Part shown: positions 1 to 7,262 of the stretch, one piece after another
Position numbering within the stretch: position 1 is the stretch's first letter
Layout: each line of letters begins with the position of its first letter
DNA from: Erysipelotrichaceae bacterium
Lineage (GTDB): Bacteria; Bacillota_I; Bacilli_A; Erysipelotrichales; Erysipelotrichaceae
Length of the DNA stretch: 7,480 nucleotides
Assembly (NCBI GenBank): GCA_024684175.1
Contig: JAIKXJ010000014.1
Location: 1-7,480 of the forward strand
Direction: 5' to 3'
Notes under the pieces: model-generated
What the model was told of the DNA's origin: nothing
Database searches by the model: none
What the model saw: the letters and a program-made list of their open reading frames with translations, nothing else
Made by a program: the position numbers and the translations under genes

Positions 1-1511
1 ATCTCTCCGGCAAATGCCGCATCCGGGATCTGCGAAGCCGGAATGACTTTGCCGTTGACCGGAGCCGTGATGCTTCCCTTTTCCGTTGAGATGACGACTT
101 CTTCCGGAGCGCCTTTTTCAACGGCTTTCTCTTCCTTCTTGCCTTCTTCATTCCAGAATAAGAAGGTCAGTGCGAAGGCAACGCCGCCCGCGATCGCCAG
201 TAAGATCGTGTAAGCCAGCGGCTTGTTGATGATCAGATAACCCGGGATGCCGGTGACGCCGTAAGAGGTCGCACCCAGGCCCATCCAGGAACCGAACATC
301 GCGCCTAAGGCACCGCCGATCATACCGAAGATGAACGGTTTCATGAAACGGAAGTTGACACCGAAGATCGCCGGTTCCGTGATGCCCAAAGCGGCAGACA
401 GGGAAGACGGGACAGCGACCGCTTTGGTCTTTCTGTTTTTCGTCTTGAGACCGACGGCCAGGCAGGCGCCGAACTGTGCGAAGTTCGCTGCGGAAGCGAT
501 CGGCATCCAGATATTGAGGTTATTGAATTCCTGCGATGAGAGCAAGCCTGCTTCGATCGCATTGTACATATGGTGAAGACCCATGACGACGGTCCACGGA
601 TAGACGGCACCCATCAGTAAGGAACCGATGCCGAAACCGACCGTGATCAGCCAGGATGCAAAACGTAAGACATAGGATTCCGCCGTCGAGAAGATCGGGC
701 CGATGATCGTGAAGGTCAGGAAAGAAGTCGCCAGGACCGTGACCAGCGGCGTGACGAACAAGTCGATCATCTCCGGCACATGCTTGTGCAGCCACTTCTC
801 GATCGTGCACATCACAAAGACGGCGATGATGACCGGGATGACATGTCCCTGATAGCCGACCTGCGGAACGTTGAAGAATAAGAGCTTCCAGCTTGGCAGG
901 ACTTCATAACTGCCGGCGTTCCAGGCGTTGATCAGACCCGGATGGATCATCAGCAAGCCGATGACCGCGCCGAGATACACGTTGCCGCCGAAGACTCTGG
1001 CGGCCGACATCGCGATGATGCCCGGCAAGAAGACGAAGGCTGCGTTGGCGATCATATCCAGATAAGAGAACCAGTCGGATGCGCCGAAGCTCGGGATCGC
1101 CTTTGCCAGAGATTCGACCAGACCCATCATCAGACCGGAAGCGACGATCGCCGGCAGGATCGGAACGAAGACATCGCCCAGCGCTTTGACCATCTGTTTG
1201 ATCAGAGGCTGCTTGGCAGCGGCCGCTGCCTTGACTTCTTCCTTGGTCGCCGCCGAAACACCGGAAACGGCTAAGAATTCATCATAGACTTTGTTGACGG
1301 TACCCGTACCGATGATCAGCTGCAGCTGACCGTTGGAATCGAACATCCCCTGTACGCCTTCGACATCTTCCAGAGTCTTGGTATCGACCTTGGAATTGTC
1401 GGCGATGACCAGACGCAGACGCGTTGCACAATGTGCCGCACTGATGATGTTGTCCTTACCGCCCAAACAGGCAAAGATCTCTTCAGCGCATTTACGATAA
1501 TCAAGTGCCAT
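1..1511 (-). CDS. scrA: Sucrose-type PTS permease, EIIBC with start of a fused EIIA domain (3' end outside window)
   Basis: This is a membrane PTS permease that takes up a glucoside, most likely sucrose, and phosphorylates it on entry. The window holds 503 codons from ATG at 1511, and the C-terminus lies beyond base 1. Residues 1-90 form an EIIB domain with the phospho-cysteine at C28 in AAHCATRLRL. Residues about 105-455 form a hydrophobic EIIC domain, with PILPAIVASGLMMG, a HPGLINAW segment, VPQVGYQGHVIPV and the family signature GITEPAIFG near 376-384. After a charged linker, APVNGKVIP near 483 begins a glucose-type EIIA domain, whose catalytic histidine is not in the window. The HPGL and VGYQG segments fit the sucrose/trehalose branch; sucrose is favoured by the neighbouring fructokinase and GH13 genes. 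AGGGGGT at 1518-1524, 6 nt from ATG, supports the start. It is the fourth gene of the operon, 30 bp after the HAD gene. Trehalose or another glucoside remains possible. Confidence 0.9.
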   Translation of the reverse strand, partial: MALDYRKCAEEIFACLGGKDNIISAAHCATRLRLVIADNSKVDTKTLEDVEGVQGMFDSNGQLQLIIGTGTVNKVYDEFLAVSGVSAATKEEVKAAAAAKQPLIKQMVKALGDVFVPILPAIVASGLMMGLVESLAKAIPSFGASDWFSYLDMIANAAFVFLPGIIAMSAARVFGGNVYLGAVIGLLMIHPGLINAWNAGSYEVLPSWKLLFFNVPQVGYQGHVIPVIIAVFVMCTIEKWLHKHVPEMIDLFVTPLVTVLATSFLTFTIIGPIFSTAESYVLRFASWLITVGFGIGSLLMGAVYPWTVVMGLHHMYNAIEAGLLSSQEFNNLNIWMPIASAANFAQFGACLAVGLKTKNRKTKAVAVPSSLSAALGITEPAIFGVNFRFMKPFIFGMIGGALGAMFGSWMGLGATSYGVTGIPGYLIINKPLAYTILLAIAGGVAFALTFLFWNEEGKKEEKAVEKGAPEEVVISTEKGSITAPVNGKVIPASQIPDAAFAGE

Positions 1512-1541
1512 TTTATTACCCCCTATTGATCTTTCTTGCAC

Positions 1542-2363
1542 TCATATCAGTTCCAGCAATGCAAAACCGTAAGCCAGACCGTCCTCTTTGAGGTCCGGCA
1601 GGACGTGATCGCTGATCTGTTTCAAAGCTTTAGCTCCGTTGCCCATGCAGCAGGAGACACCCGCCGTCTGAATGGCGGTCAGGTCGTTCATCGAATCGCC
1701 GAAGCTGACGGTATCCTGCAACGGAACACCGTAGTGCTTTGCGACGATCTTGATCGCCTTTCCTTTATCAAAACTGCGGTGGATCAGTTCGCCATTGAGG
1801 CAGTTGCCGTGTTCCTTGACTTCCTGAATGACGAAATCATAATCCTTTTCATATTTTTCTTTCGCTCTTTGTAACTGGCTCGCTTTCGTACACATGATGA
1901 CGATCTTGTATGCGGGAGCCCCGTCGTAATTACGCATCGGTTCGATGCCCAGTTCCCCTTTCAGAGCCTGGCGCCAGCGTTCGATCTCCGAGTTGTCGCC
2001 GTCGGCATCCTCCAGGAAATCGGAAAGGTTCTCATCTCCGTAGGTACGGTCCTTCGTTTCGACCGTACAGAAGACACCGTCTTCATGCAGGATCCGTATC
2101 AGATCTTCCAGATCCTCCTTTTTCATCGGCTGATCGTAGATCGCCTCATCGCCCGCCAGTACATAGCCCCCGGCCAGAGCGATGATGCCGTCAAAACCCA
2201 GTTGATAGACCGGTGCCGCCATGCCCATATTGCGGCCGGTACATAAGAAGACCTTATTGCCCTTGGCCTGGGCTTTGCGTATGGCGCTCAAAGCGGAAGC
2301 GGGCGGTTCATTCCTGCCGGCTTCCACCAGCGTGCCGTCGATATCCAGAAAGATCAGTTTCAT
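1542..2363 (-). CDS. Cof-type HAD-IIB family sugar-phosphate phosphatase
   Basis: This is a 273-residue cytoplasmic hydrolase of the haloacid dehalogenase superfamily, which removes phosphate from small molecules through an aspartyl-phosphate intermediate. All four motifs are present. Motif I is DIDGTL, with nucleophile D7 and acid/base D9. Motif II is LCTGR, with T42. The motif III lysine is K200 in SFDKGKA. Motif IV is FGDSMND, with D223 and D227. The type-IIB cap lies between, roughly residues 80-195. Length and layout match the Cof/YidA group, whose members are promiscuous sugar phosphatases. The ATG overlaps the TGA of the preceding GH13 gene (ATGA), which suggests translational coupling. 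GAGAGG, 12 nt upstream and inside that gene's last codons, can serve as its ribosome binding site. Its place in a PTS-sucrose operon makes a phosphorylated sugar, perhaps sucrose-6-phosphate or glucose-6-phosphate, a reasonable but unproven substrate. No signal peptide or membrane segment is seen. Confidence 0.9.
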   Translation of the reverse strand: MKLIFLDIDGTLVEAGRNEPPASALSAIRKAQAKGNKVFLCTGRNMGMAAPVYQLGFDGIIALAGGYVLAGDEAIYDQPMKKEDLEDLIRILHEDGVFCTVETKDRTYGDENLSDFLEDADGDNSEIERWRQALKGELGIEPMRNYDGAPAYKIVIMCTKASQLQRAKEKYEKDYDFVIQEVKEHGNCLNGELIHRSFDKGKAIKIVAKHYGVPLQDTVSFGDSMNDLTAIQTAGVSCCMGNGAKALKQISDHVLPDLKEDGLAYGFALLELI

Positions 2364-4231
2364 TTTTTCTTCGGACCTCTCTTTTTCTTTTTATAGTCGT
2401 GATAGAGCCAGCGGAAGCTGTGGCCGTCCATCTTCAGCGATTTCGCTTCGACTTTCTCTCCGCTCAGCAGATCGACATAGTCTTCTTCTTCCGAGATCCA
2501 GGCCGTCTGTTCGTATTCCGAGAAGTTGAACAGAGCCAATAATTTCTCTTCCTTGAAATAACGGCCGATCCCCAGGATGTGGTCGTTGTAGGTCTCCAGA
2601 AGCCAGGTATCGGCTTCCGATTCGAACAGAGGATGGCGTTCACGGATCTTCTTGAGTTCAAGGATCGCATCGAAGATCCTCTCTTCCGTCGTTCCTTTCT
2701 CGTGACGCTTTTCCGCGTTCTCCCAGCTGAACTTACCGCGGTGCAGATAGCGGGAATCCGCTGCTTTGTGCGGATCATCATGATACGTATAGTCGTTGAG
2801 CTGGCCGATCTCATCGCCGGAATACAAGACCGGGATTCCCGACTGGCTCAGCAGAAAGGCGTGCAGCATGATATCCAGACGGATCGCATGTTCCCTCTTC
2901 CATTCGTTCTTCTCATATAAGGCCGCTTCCAGGCCGCATAAGGATGCGGTCGTGCCGCAGAGTCTGGCATCGCCCAGACGCGGATCGTCATTGTACAGTT
3001 CGCCCCGGGCTTCCGAGCCCCACTCATGTCCCCGCAGAAAGGAATTGAGATACTTCTTGTGTGCGACCTCCTCGATGCCGAATTGCTTCAGGAATTCATA
3101 ATCCAAGCCCCAGCCGATGTCGTCGTGGCAGCGCAGATAATTCAGGAACGTGTATTCTTTCGGCAAAGCGAAGACGCTCGCCAGCTGGTGCTTCAGAAGC
3201 CGGACATCTCTGGTCGCCACGGTGTGCCAGGTCGTTGCCATCGTCGTGACGTTGTACAACATGTGACATTCCGGATAATCCAGAGTGCCGAAATACGGAA
3301 CGACCTTCGAAGGTTCCATGACCACTTCGCCCAATAACAGGACGCTCGGGCAGACGATCTGCGAAGCGATGCGCATCATGCGCACGAGTTTATGGACTTC
3401 CGGTAGATTGCGGCAATTGGTCCCCAGAGTCTTCCAGATATACGGAACGGCATCCAGTCGGATGATGTCCACGCCCCGGTTGCACAGATACAACATGTTT
3501 TCCGTCATATCGTTAAAGACGGTCGGATTGCGGTAATTGAGATCCCACTGGTAAGGATAGAACGTCGTCATGACGACCTTGTTGACAGCCTCACACCAGG
3601 AGAAATTGCCCGGTGCCGTCGTCGGGAAGACCTGCGGGACGCTCTTCTCGAATTCGTTCGGGATGGTCCAGTTGTCAAAGAAGAAGTAGCGGTCCTGGTA
3701 TTCTTTTTCGCCTTTCCGTGCCCGGATCGCCCATTCGTGGTCTTCCGAAGTGTGGTTCATGACGAAGTCCAGACACAAGGACATCCCGCGATCATGACAC
3801 TTTTTTGCCAGATCGGCCAGGTCGTCCATCGTACCGAGCTTCGGTTCGACGGCACGGAAGTCCGCCACGGCATAACCGCCGTCCGACTTTCCTTCCACCG
3901 ATTGTAACAGCGGCATCAGATGCAGGTAATTGATCCCGCCTTCTTCAAGATAATCGAGCTTTTCTTCGATGCCGGCGATCGTCTCATTGAAACAGTCGAC
4001 ATACATCAATGTGCCCAGGACATCGCTGCCCTTGAACCAGTCGTTGGTCTTTGTGCGCTTCTTGTCCCATTTCTTCAGTTCCCTGCTTCGCTCTTCATAC
4101 ATCCTTCGAAGCATCGAAACGAAATAGGCATAGGCATTTTCGTCGTGATAGAGCTCCTGATAAAGATAGTGAAGTTCTTCACTGTTTTTCTCATAGCGCT
4201 CTTCAAATTCATTCACTTTTTCTTTTTTCAT
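2360..4231 (-). CDS. GH13 amylosucrase-family enzyme (GH13_4-like), cytoplasmic
   Basis: This 623-residue glycoside hydrolase closely follows the amylosucrase layout; the Neisseria polysaccharea enzyme is about 636 residues. Family members split sucrose, releasing fructose and either adding glucose to an alpha-1,4-glucan or hydrolysing it. There is a helical N-terminal region (1-75), a (beta/alpha)8 barrel and a small C-terminal beta domain (about 545-612). Visible active-site elements are GKSDGGY (D117), NHTS (H160), RLDAV (nucleophile D260), GEVV (acid/base E302), CHDDIGW (transition-state D370) and ADSRYLHR (R494). D117 and R494 match the salt bridge that closes the sucrose pocket in amylosucrases. 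GTNCRNLP and the HDDIGW context separate it from sucrose phosphorylases and isomaltases. There is no signal peptide, so it acts inside the cell. ATG overlaps the fructokinase TGA (ATGA), with AGGAAG 6 nt upstream. The last ten residues are strongly basic (KKKKRGPKKK). Whether it polymerises, hydrolyses or uses a phosphorylated sucrose cannot be read from sequence. Confidence 0.88.
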   Translation of the reverse strand: MKKEKVNEFEERYEKNSEELHYLYQELYHDENAYAYFVSMLRRMYEERSRELKKWDKKRTKTNDWFKGSDVLGTLMYVDCFNETIAGIEEKLDYLEEGGINYLHLMPLLQSVEGKSDGGYAVADFRAVEPKLGTMDDLADLAKKCHDRGMSLCLDFVMNHTSEDHEWAIRARKGEKEYQDRYFFFDNWTIPNEFEKSVPQVFPTTAPGNFSWCEAVNKVVMTTFYPYQWDLNYRNPTVFNDMTENMLYLCNRGVDIIRLDAVPYIWKTLGTNCRNLPEVHKLVRMMRIASQIVCPSVLLLGEVVMEPSKVVPYFGTLDYPECHMLYNVTTMATTWHTVATRDVRLLKHQLASVFALPKEYTFLNYLRCHDDIGWGLDYEFLKQFGIEEVAHKKYLNSFLRGHEWGSEARGELYNDDPRLGDARLCGTTASLCGLEAALYEKNEWKREHAIRLDIMLHAFLLSQSGIPVLYSGDEIGQLNDYTYHDDPHKAADSRYLHRGKFSWENAEKRHEKGTTEERIFDAILELKKIRERHPLFESEADTWLLETYNDHILGIGRYFKEEKLLALFNFSEYEQTAWISEEEDYVDLLSGEKVEAKSLKMDGHSFRWLYHDYKKKKRGPKKK

Positions 4232-5199
4232 TCCGCTTCCTTTAAGAACGCTTCGACCTCTTCCTTTTCCGGCATGACGCGCAAAGCGCCTTTCTTCCGG
4301 GTGATCAGCGAGGCTGCCGCATTGCCGAAGCGCAGCATTTCTTTTAATCCGTCTTCCTTCAGATCCTCGAGACCGTGCTCGAGCACATAGTTCAGCATGC
4401 AGGCACAGAACGTGTCGCCGGCACCGGTCGTTTCGACCGTCTTGTCAGAAATGAACGCAGGAACATCGACCTTCAGATCCTTATAGTAGGCGCGGCTGCC
4501 GTCTTTGCCCATGGACAGGCAGATCAGTTTGAGATTCGGATAGGTTTCACGGATCCTGGCGATCCCGGCATCGTAGTCCTCTTCGCCGGTAAACCAGACG
4601 ACCTCGTTGTCGGAGATCTTCATGATATCGGCCTTGCCCATGACGAAGGCGATCTCTCGTTTCGCGTCCTCCAGAGAATCCCACAGCGGTTCCCGCAGGT
4701 TCGGGTCGAAGGAAACGATACAGCCGTATTTGTCGGCTAGTGACAGAGCCTTCAGCGTCGCATCCTTGACCGGCTGATCGGTCAGAGACAGAGAACCCAG
4801 ATGGAAGATCTTCGCATCGAAGAATTCCTCTTTGACTTCTTCCGCCTTCAGATCGATGTCGGCTCCCGGCTTGCGGTAGAAGGAGAAGTCGCGGTCGCCG
4901 TTGGCCAGTTTGTGGACCAGTGCCAGAGTCGTATGGACTTCCTCGTCTTTGTACAGGCCTTTTGTGGAAATACCCTGTTCCTTCAGTGCCTCTTCCAGCT
5001 GCTTGCCGAAACCGTCGTTGCCGACCTTGCCGATGAACATCGTCTTCTTGCCGAGCTTATTGAGCATCGATAAGACGTTGGCCGGCGCGCCGCCCGGATT
5101 CGCTTCAAAGACCGGGTTACCCTGATCGGAGACACCGTACTGGGTGAAATCGATCAGCAGTTCGCCCAGAGAAACAACATCATAGATTGAATTATTCAT
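4228..5199 (-). CDS. scrK: PfkB-family fructokinase
   Basis: This 323-residue ribokinase-like sugar kinase most likely converts fructose and ATP to fructose-6-phosphate in the cytoplasm. Near the N-terminus, SLGELLIDF and NPGGAPANV (G36-G37) form the sugar-binding signature. The segment around FDPNLREPLW is typical of bacterial fructokinases. The C-terminal PfkB signature ETTGAGDTF holds the catalytic base D262 and the anion hole. Length matches the family. An in-frame ATG at 5268 would give 23 more residues, but that extension lies upstream of the likely promoter (-10 at 5227-5232) and has no family-like sequence. ATG 5199 has GAGG 7 nt upstream and begins directly before the conserved first strand, so I chose it. 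It is the first gene of the operon and overlaps the GH13 gene by 4 nt. Its substrate is inferred from the sucrose context; a related ketohexose kinase activity cannot be excluded. Confidence 0.92.
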   Translation of the reverse strand: MNNSIYDVVSLGELLIDFTQYGVSDQGNPVFEANPGGAPANVLSMLNKLGKKTMFIGKVGNDGFGKQLEEALKEQGISTKGLYKDEEVHTTLALVHKLANGDRDFSFYRKPGADIDLKAEEVKEEFFDAKIFHLGSLSLTDQPVKDATLKALSLADKYGCIVSFDPNLREPLWDSLEDAKREIAFVMGKADIMKISDNEVVWFTGEEDYDAGIARIRETYPNLKLICLSMGKDGSRAYYKDLKVDVPAFISDKTVETTGAGDTFCACMLNYVLEHGLEDLKEDGLKEMLRFGNAAASLITRKKGALRVMPEKEEVEAFLKEAE

Positions 5200-5206
5200 G
5201 TTTAAA

Positions 5207-5210
5207 CCTC
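5207..5210 (-). promoter_or_regulatory. Ribosome binding site of the fructokinase gene
   Basis: GAGG on the minus strand lies 7 nt before ATG 5199. It is modest but correctly placed, and together with the promoter position it settles the start against the longer frame from 5268. Confidence 0.7.
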
Positions 5211-5211
5211 G

Positions 5212-5239
5212 TTGTTTGACAATATCATTATAAGCGATA
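5212..5239 (-). promoter_or_regulatory. Possible operator: short inverted repeats over the -10 and +1 of the sucrose promoter
   Basis: Two short dyads overlap the promoter. On the plus strand, TATC at 5223-5226 and GATA at 5236-5239 flank the -10 region, and TTGT-TTG-ACAA spans 5212-5222 at the expected start site. Binding here would block RNA polymerase, as ScrR-type or GntR-type repressors do. The arms are only 4 bp, so chance is a real alternative, and no regulator gene is in the window. Confidence 0.25.
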
Positions 5240-5255
5240 GGCCTCCTACATTGAA
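5227..5255 (-). promoter_or_regulatory. Sigma-A-type promoter of the sucrose operon
   Basis: On the minus strand a perfect TATAAT (5227-5232) is preceded after 17 nt by TTCAAT (5250-5255), a 3 of 6 match to TTGACA. A transcript starting near 5220 would have a leader of only about 20 nt before the fructokinase ATG. The strong -10 with a weak -35 would suit a promoter that is controlled by a regulator. This is pattern recognition only. Confidence 0.65.
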
Positions 5256-5288
5256 CCTCAAATCCCAAATCCCGGCTTCTTTCCGCAG

Positions 5289-5312
5289 AAAAAAACTCCC
5301 GCAGGAGTTTTT
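5289..5312 (-). terminator. Intrinsic terminator of the M28 peptidase gene
   Basis: AAAAACTCC (5291-5299) and GGAGTTTTT (5304-5312) form a perfect 9 bp stem with a CGCA loop on the plus strand (TGCG on the minus-strand transcript). On the minus strand the second arm runs into a total of seven T residues. The stem begins at the last base of the peptidase stop codon, so the gene has almost no 3' untranslated region. It insulates the sucrose operon from the peptidase unit. The A-rich arm would also give a U-tract on the plus strand, but no plus-strand gene needs it. Confidence 0.85.
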
Positions 5313-7225
5313 CATATTTTTTCGATGAGACCGAGCTTTTCGTAAAGACCGAAAAGGATCAGTACCGCTTCCTTCACATCTTTCCTTTTGATCACAGAAG
5401 TCGTCTTTATGATCTGTCCGAGACTGCGTTTTCCGTCGATCAGATTGGTCACCAGGTCCTGTATGCCGAACATCGCAAACGGATCCTTCTTCGTCTTTTC
5501 CTGATATTCATCCAAGGCTTCCCCAAATCCCAAAGCACGGTAATCGGAGACCTGGTGGACCGGACCAACGAACTTGCGTCTGTAGATCTGTTTCAGATCC
5601 TCATCGCAAGGATAATCGTCCTGAAGATCATAGAAAGCGATCCATTCGTCAAACATCTTTGTCACGTGGTCCTTCTGTTTTTTGACATCGCAGTCCCCCG
5701 TGAGCTTACAGGCGGAGTCCAGACAATCCAGATAATAGTCTTTGAGATAGAACATCAGGGAACCGAACATATCTTTGCCGATCTTACCGTCAAGATATTC
5801 CAAAGTATAACGGTTCTTGTCTTCCAGAAGGACTTCTTCCTGCTTCGTGAACAGATACGGCAGATCTTCCTTCTTCAGTGTCGCCAGGTCATAAGCGAAA
5901 TTAACCGCCGTCAGACAAGAGAACTTTAAGACGGCCGGATCGATGACATCCAGCGTATCGGTCGCCGTATGGTAGTTGAGGTCCGGCCACTGCCCCAGCA
6001 TGCAGCAAGGGATGCCGATGCTCGGATCGCAATAGACCGTATGATCGCTGCCGCCGGAATGCGGCTCGACGCGGTGGTTGGTCAAAGCCACCGGATCATC
6101 GGACAGGGAATACGCTTCCTCAGAAGCCTTGTCCATCGCGATCATGCACAGCTCATTGTTGAGCGAAGGCAGCTGGTACGGGGTCTTGGTCAACGTGATC
6201 GGACCGTAGAAACGCGTCTGTCTGCCGCCGACCATATCGAGGTTCATGGCACCCAGACCGTTCTTGTAGTCGTTATGATCGCTCAGATAAGCGAAGGTCC
6301 CCGTGAATTCCGGGATCAGCGTCAGCACGATGTTGTGCTCGGGCGCTTCGATCTTCCCTTCCTGTACGAGTTTATTGATGACGTTCATTGCCTCGATGCC
6401 GGCAGAAACGCCGGAGGCATTGTCGTTGCAGGAAGACTTCGGATGGCACAGATGCGCGGAAAGATAGACCGTCTTGTCGTCCTTTCCCTTGATCCTGACC
6501 TCCACGATCTCGATGTGTCCGTTATAGAAAGAAGAGTCGATATACGGCTTCACCTTCAGGTAAGATCCGTCGTTTTCCTGTTTTTCCCTGCACAGTTTTT
6601 CCAGCAGGTCACCGGTCTTCGGCGAGAGGACGAAACCGCGTCTCTCCTTTTCTCCCTCCGTATGGCTCGGCCAGAAAGACGTATAGGTCAAAGACTCGTA
6701 GAGATCGGAACGCTTGCGGCTCTTGGTCTCCATGATGAAATCCGTGACGACGCCTAAGGCACCTTCATCAAAGACCCAGTCATAACGGCGGATGTGACCG
6801 CGTATGAAGACGAACTTGCCCTTCAGGTCAAGGCCTTCGCACGACTCTCTGGTCGCATCTTTTTCCAGCATCACCAGGTCGATTGGATCTTCCCTTCGGT
6901 CGATCGGCGCACTCTTCTGAATGACCGAGATCGGCTCGGCGGAAAAATCGGCCAGACAGATCTGCGGATCGGCGAGTTCGAGTACGGCCTTTTTGATCGA
7001 CCACTCCTTGAACATCTTGGACTGCAGATACCAGACGTCCGGATCGGCTTGATAAGAGAGGATCTTTGCCTCCAGGCCGTAGTCCTTACAGATCTTCAGC
7101 ACATGTTCCGCTGCTTCCCGATACATCGGCGAAGCCTGGATACGGTGATGGCAGGATACTTCCTTGACGACATTCAATAATCTTTTCTCTGAGACTGCTT
7201 CTTTGAAAACGGATGCTTGCAACAT
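5312..7225 (-). CDS. M28-type zinc peptidase (DUF4910-like aminopeptidase) with PA-like insert and C-terminal winged-helix-like segment
   Basis: This 637-residue protein resembles cytoplasmic M28-type metallopeptidases, a family of co-catalytic zinc aminopeptidases. The core shows LSAHLCHP (H258, H261), CNDNASG (D268), IPEFTGT (E306), MNLDMVGG (D330), HSGGSDHTVY (389-398) and LNYHTATDTLD (H419). These together supply plausible metal ligands and the general base. Residues about 112-200 (LDLKGKFVFIRG, then DEGALGVV) look like a protease-associated-type insert. The last 55 residues (LIDGKRSLGQI, then LYEKLGLIEKI) resemble a winged-helix or PqqD-like fold. ATG 7225 has AGAAAGGAAGA at 7231-7241, well spaced. 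The longer frame from 7267 starts inside the leader, so it was rejected. No signal peptide is seen. It has its own promoter and terminator, so a link to sucrose use is not implied. Substrate is unknown; family membership is firmer than the exact activity. Confidence 0.82.
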   Translation of the reverse strand: MLQASVFKEAVSEKRLLNVVKEVSCHHRIQASPMYREAAEHVLKICKDYGLEAKILSYQADPDVWYLQSKMFKEWSIKKAVLELADPQICLADFSAEPISVIQKSAPIDRREDPIDLVMLEKDATRESCEGLDLKGKFVFIRGHIRRYDWVFDEGALGVVTDFIMETKSRKRSDLYESLTYTSFWPSHTEGEKERRGFVLSPKTGDLLEKLCREKQENDGSYLKVKPYIDSSFYNGHIEIVEVRIKGKDDKTVYLSAHLCHPKSSCNDNASGVSAGIEAMNVINKLVQEGKIEAPEHNIVLTLIPEFTGTFAYLSDHNDYKNGLGAMNLDMVGGRQTRFYGPITLTKTPYQLPSLNNELCMIAMDKASEEAYSLSDDPVALTNHRVEPHSGGSDHTVYCDPSIGIPCCMLGQWPDLNYHTATDTLDVIDPAVLKFSCLTAVNFAYDLATLKKEDLPYLFTKQEEVLLEDKNRYTLEYLDGKIGKDMFGSLMFYLKDYYLDCLDSACKLTGDCDVKKQKDHVTKMFDEWIAFYDLQDDYPCDEDLKQIYRRKFVGPVHQVSDYRALGFGEALDEYQEKTKKDPFAMFGIQDLVTNLIDGKRSLGQIIKTTSVIKRKDVKEAVLILFGLYEKLGLIEKI

Positions 7226-7230
7226 ATTGG

Positions 7231-7241
7231 TCTTCCTTTCT
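7231..7241 (-). promoter_or_regulatory. Ribosome binding site of the M28 peptidase gene
   Basis: AGAAAGGAAGA on the minus strand has its AGGA core 8 nt before ATG 7225. It is a strong site and fixes the start 14 codons downstream of the first in-frame ATG at 7267. Confidence 0.8.
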
Positions 7242-7262
7242 GTTTTTGAAATGGATGTTTCA

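Noticed and set aside
942..1274. Plus-strand frame of 110 codons rich in D, R, H and Q
   Set aside because: It is the antisense of the PTS permease membrane domain. Its unusual composition is explained by that complement.
1512..1541. Possible terminator or promoter between the HAD and PTS genes
   Set aside because: The 30 bp gap holds a ribosome binding site but no stem-loop and no convincing promoter hexamers, so the genes are probably cotranscribed.
2360..4231. Sucrose phosphorylase or oligo-1,6-glucosidase as the identity of the GH13 gene
   Set aside because: The length, GTNCRNLP after the nucleophile, the HDDIGW motif and the ADSRYLHR segment match amylosucrase-type enzymes better than these groups.
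3920..4390. A 156-codon plus-strand frame crossing the fructokinase/GH13 junction
   Set aside because: It is antisense to two well-supported genes and has no family resemblance. Its hydrophobic F/I-rich stretch is the complement of lysine- and glutamate-rich codons.
5216..5244. TTGACA on the plus strand at 5216-5221 as a divergent promoter
   Set aside because: No -10-like hexamer is found at a suitable distance, and no plus-strand gene follows.
5200..5268. Longer fructokinase start at ATG 5268
   Set aside because: The extra 23 residues overlap the -10 region, do not resemble PfkB proteins, and lack a better ribosome binding site than ATG 5199.
5969..6757. A 262-codon open frame on the plus strand
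   Set aside because: It lies wholly antisense to the M28 peptidase. Its composition is rich in R, H, D and V, as expected from reading common codons backwards, it has no recognisable domain, and it has no promoter or ribosome binding site of note.
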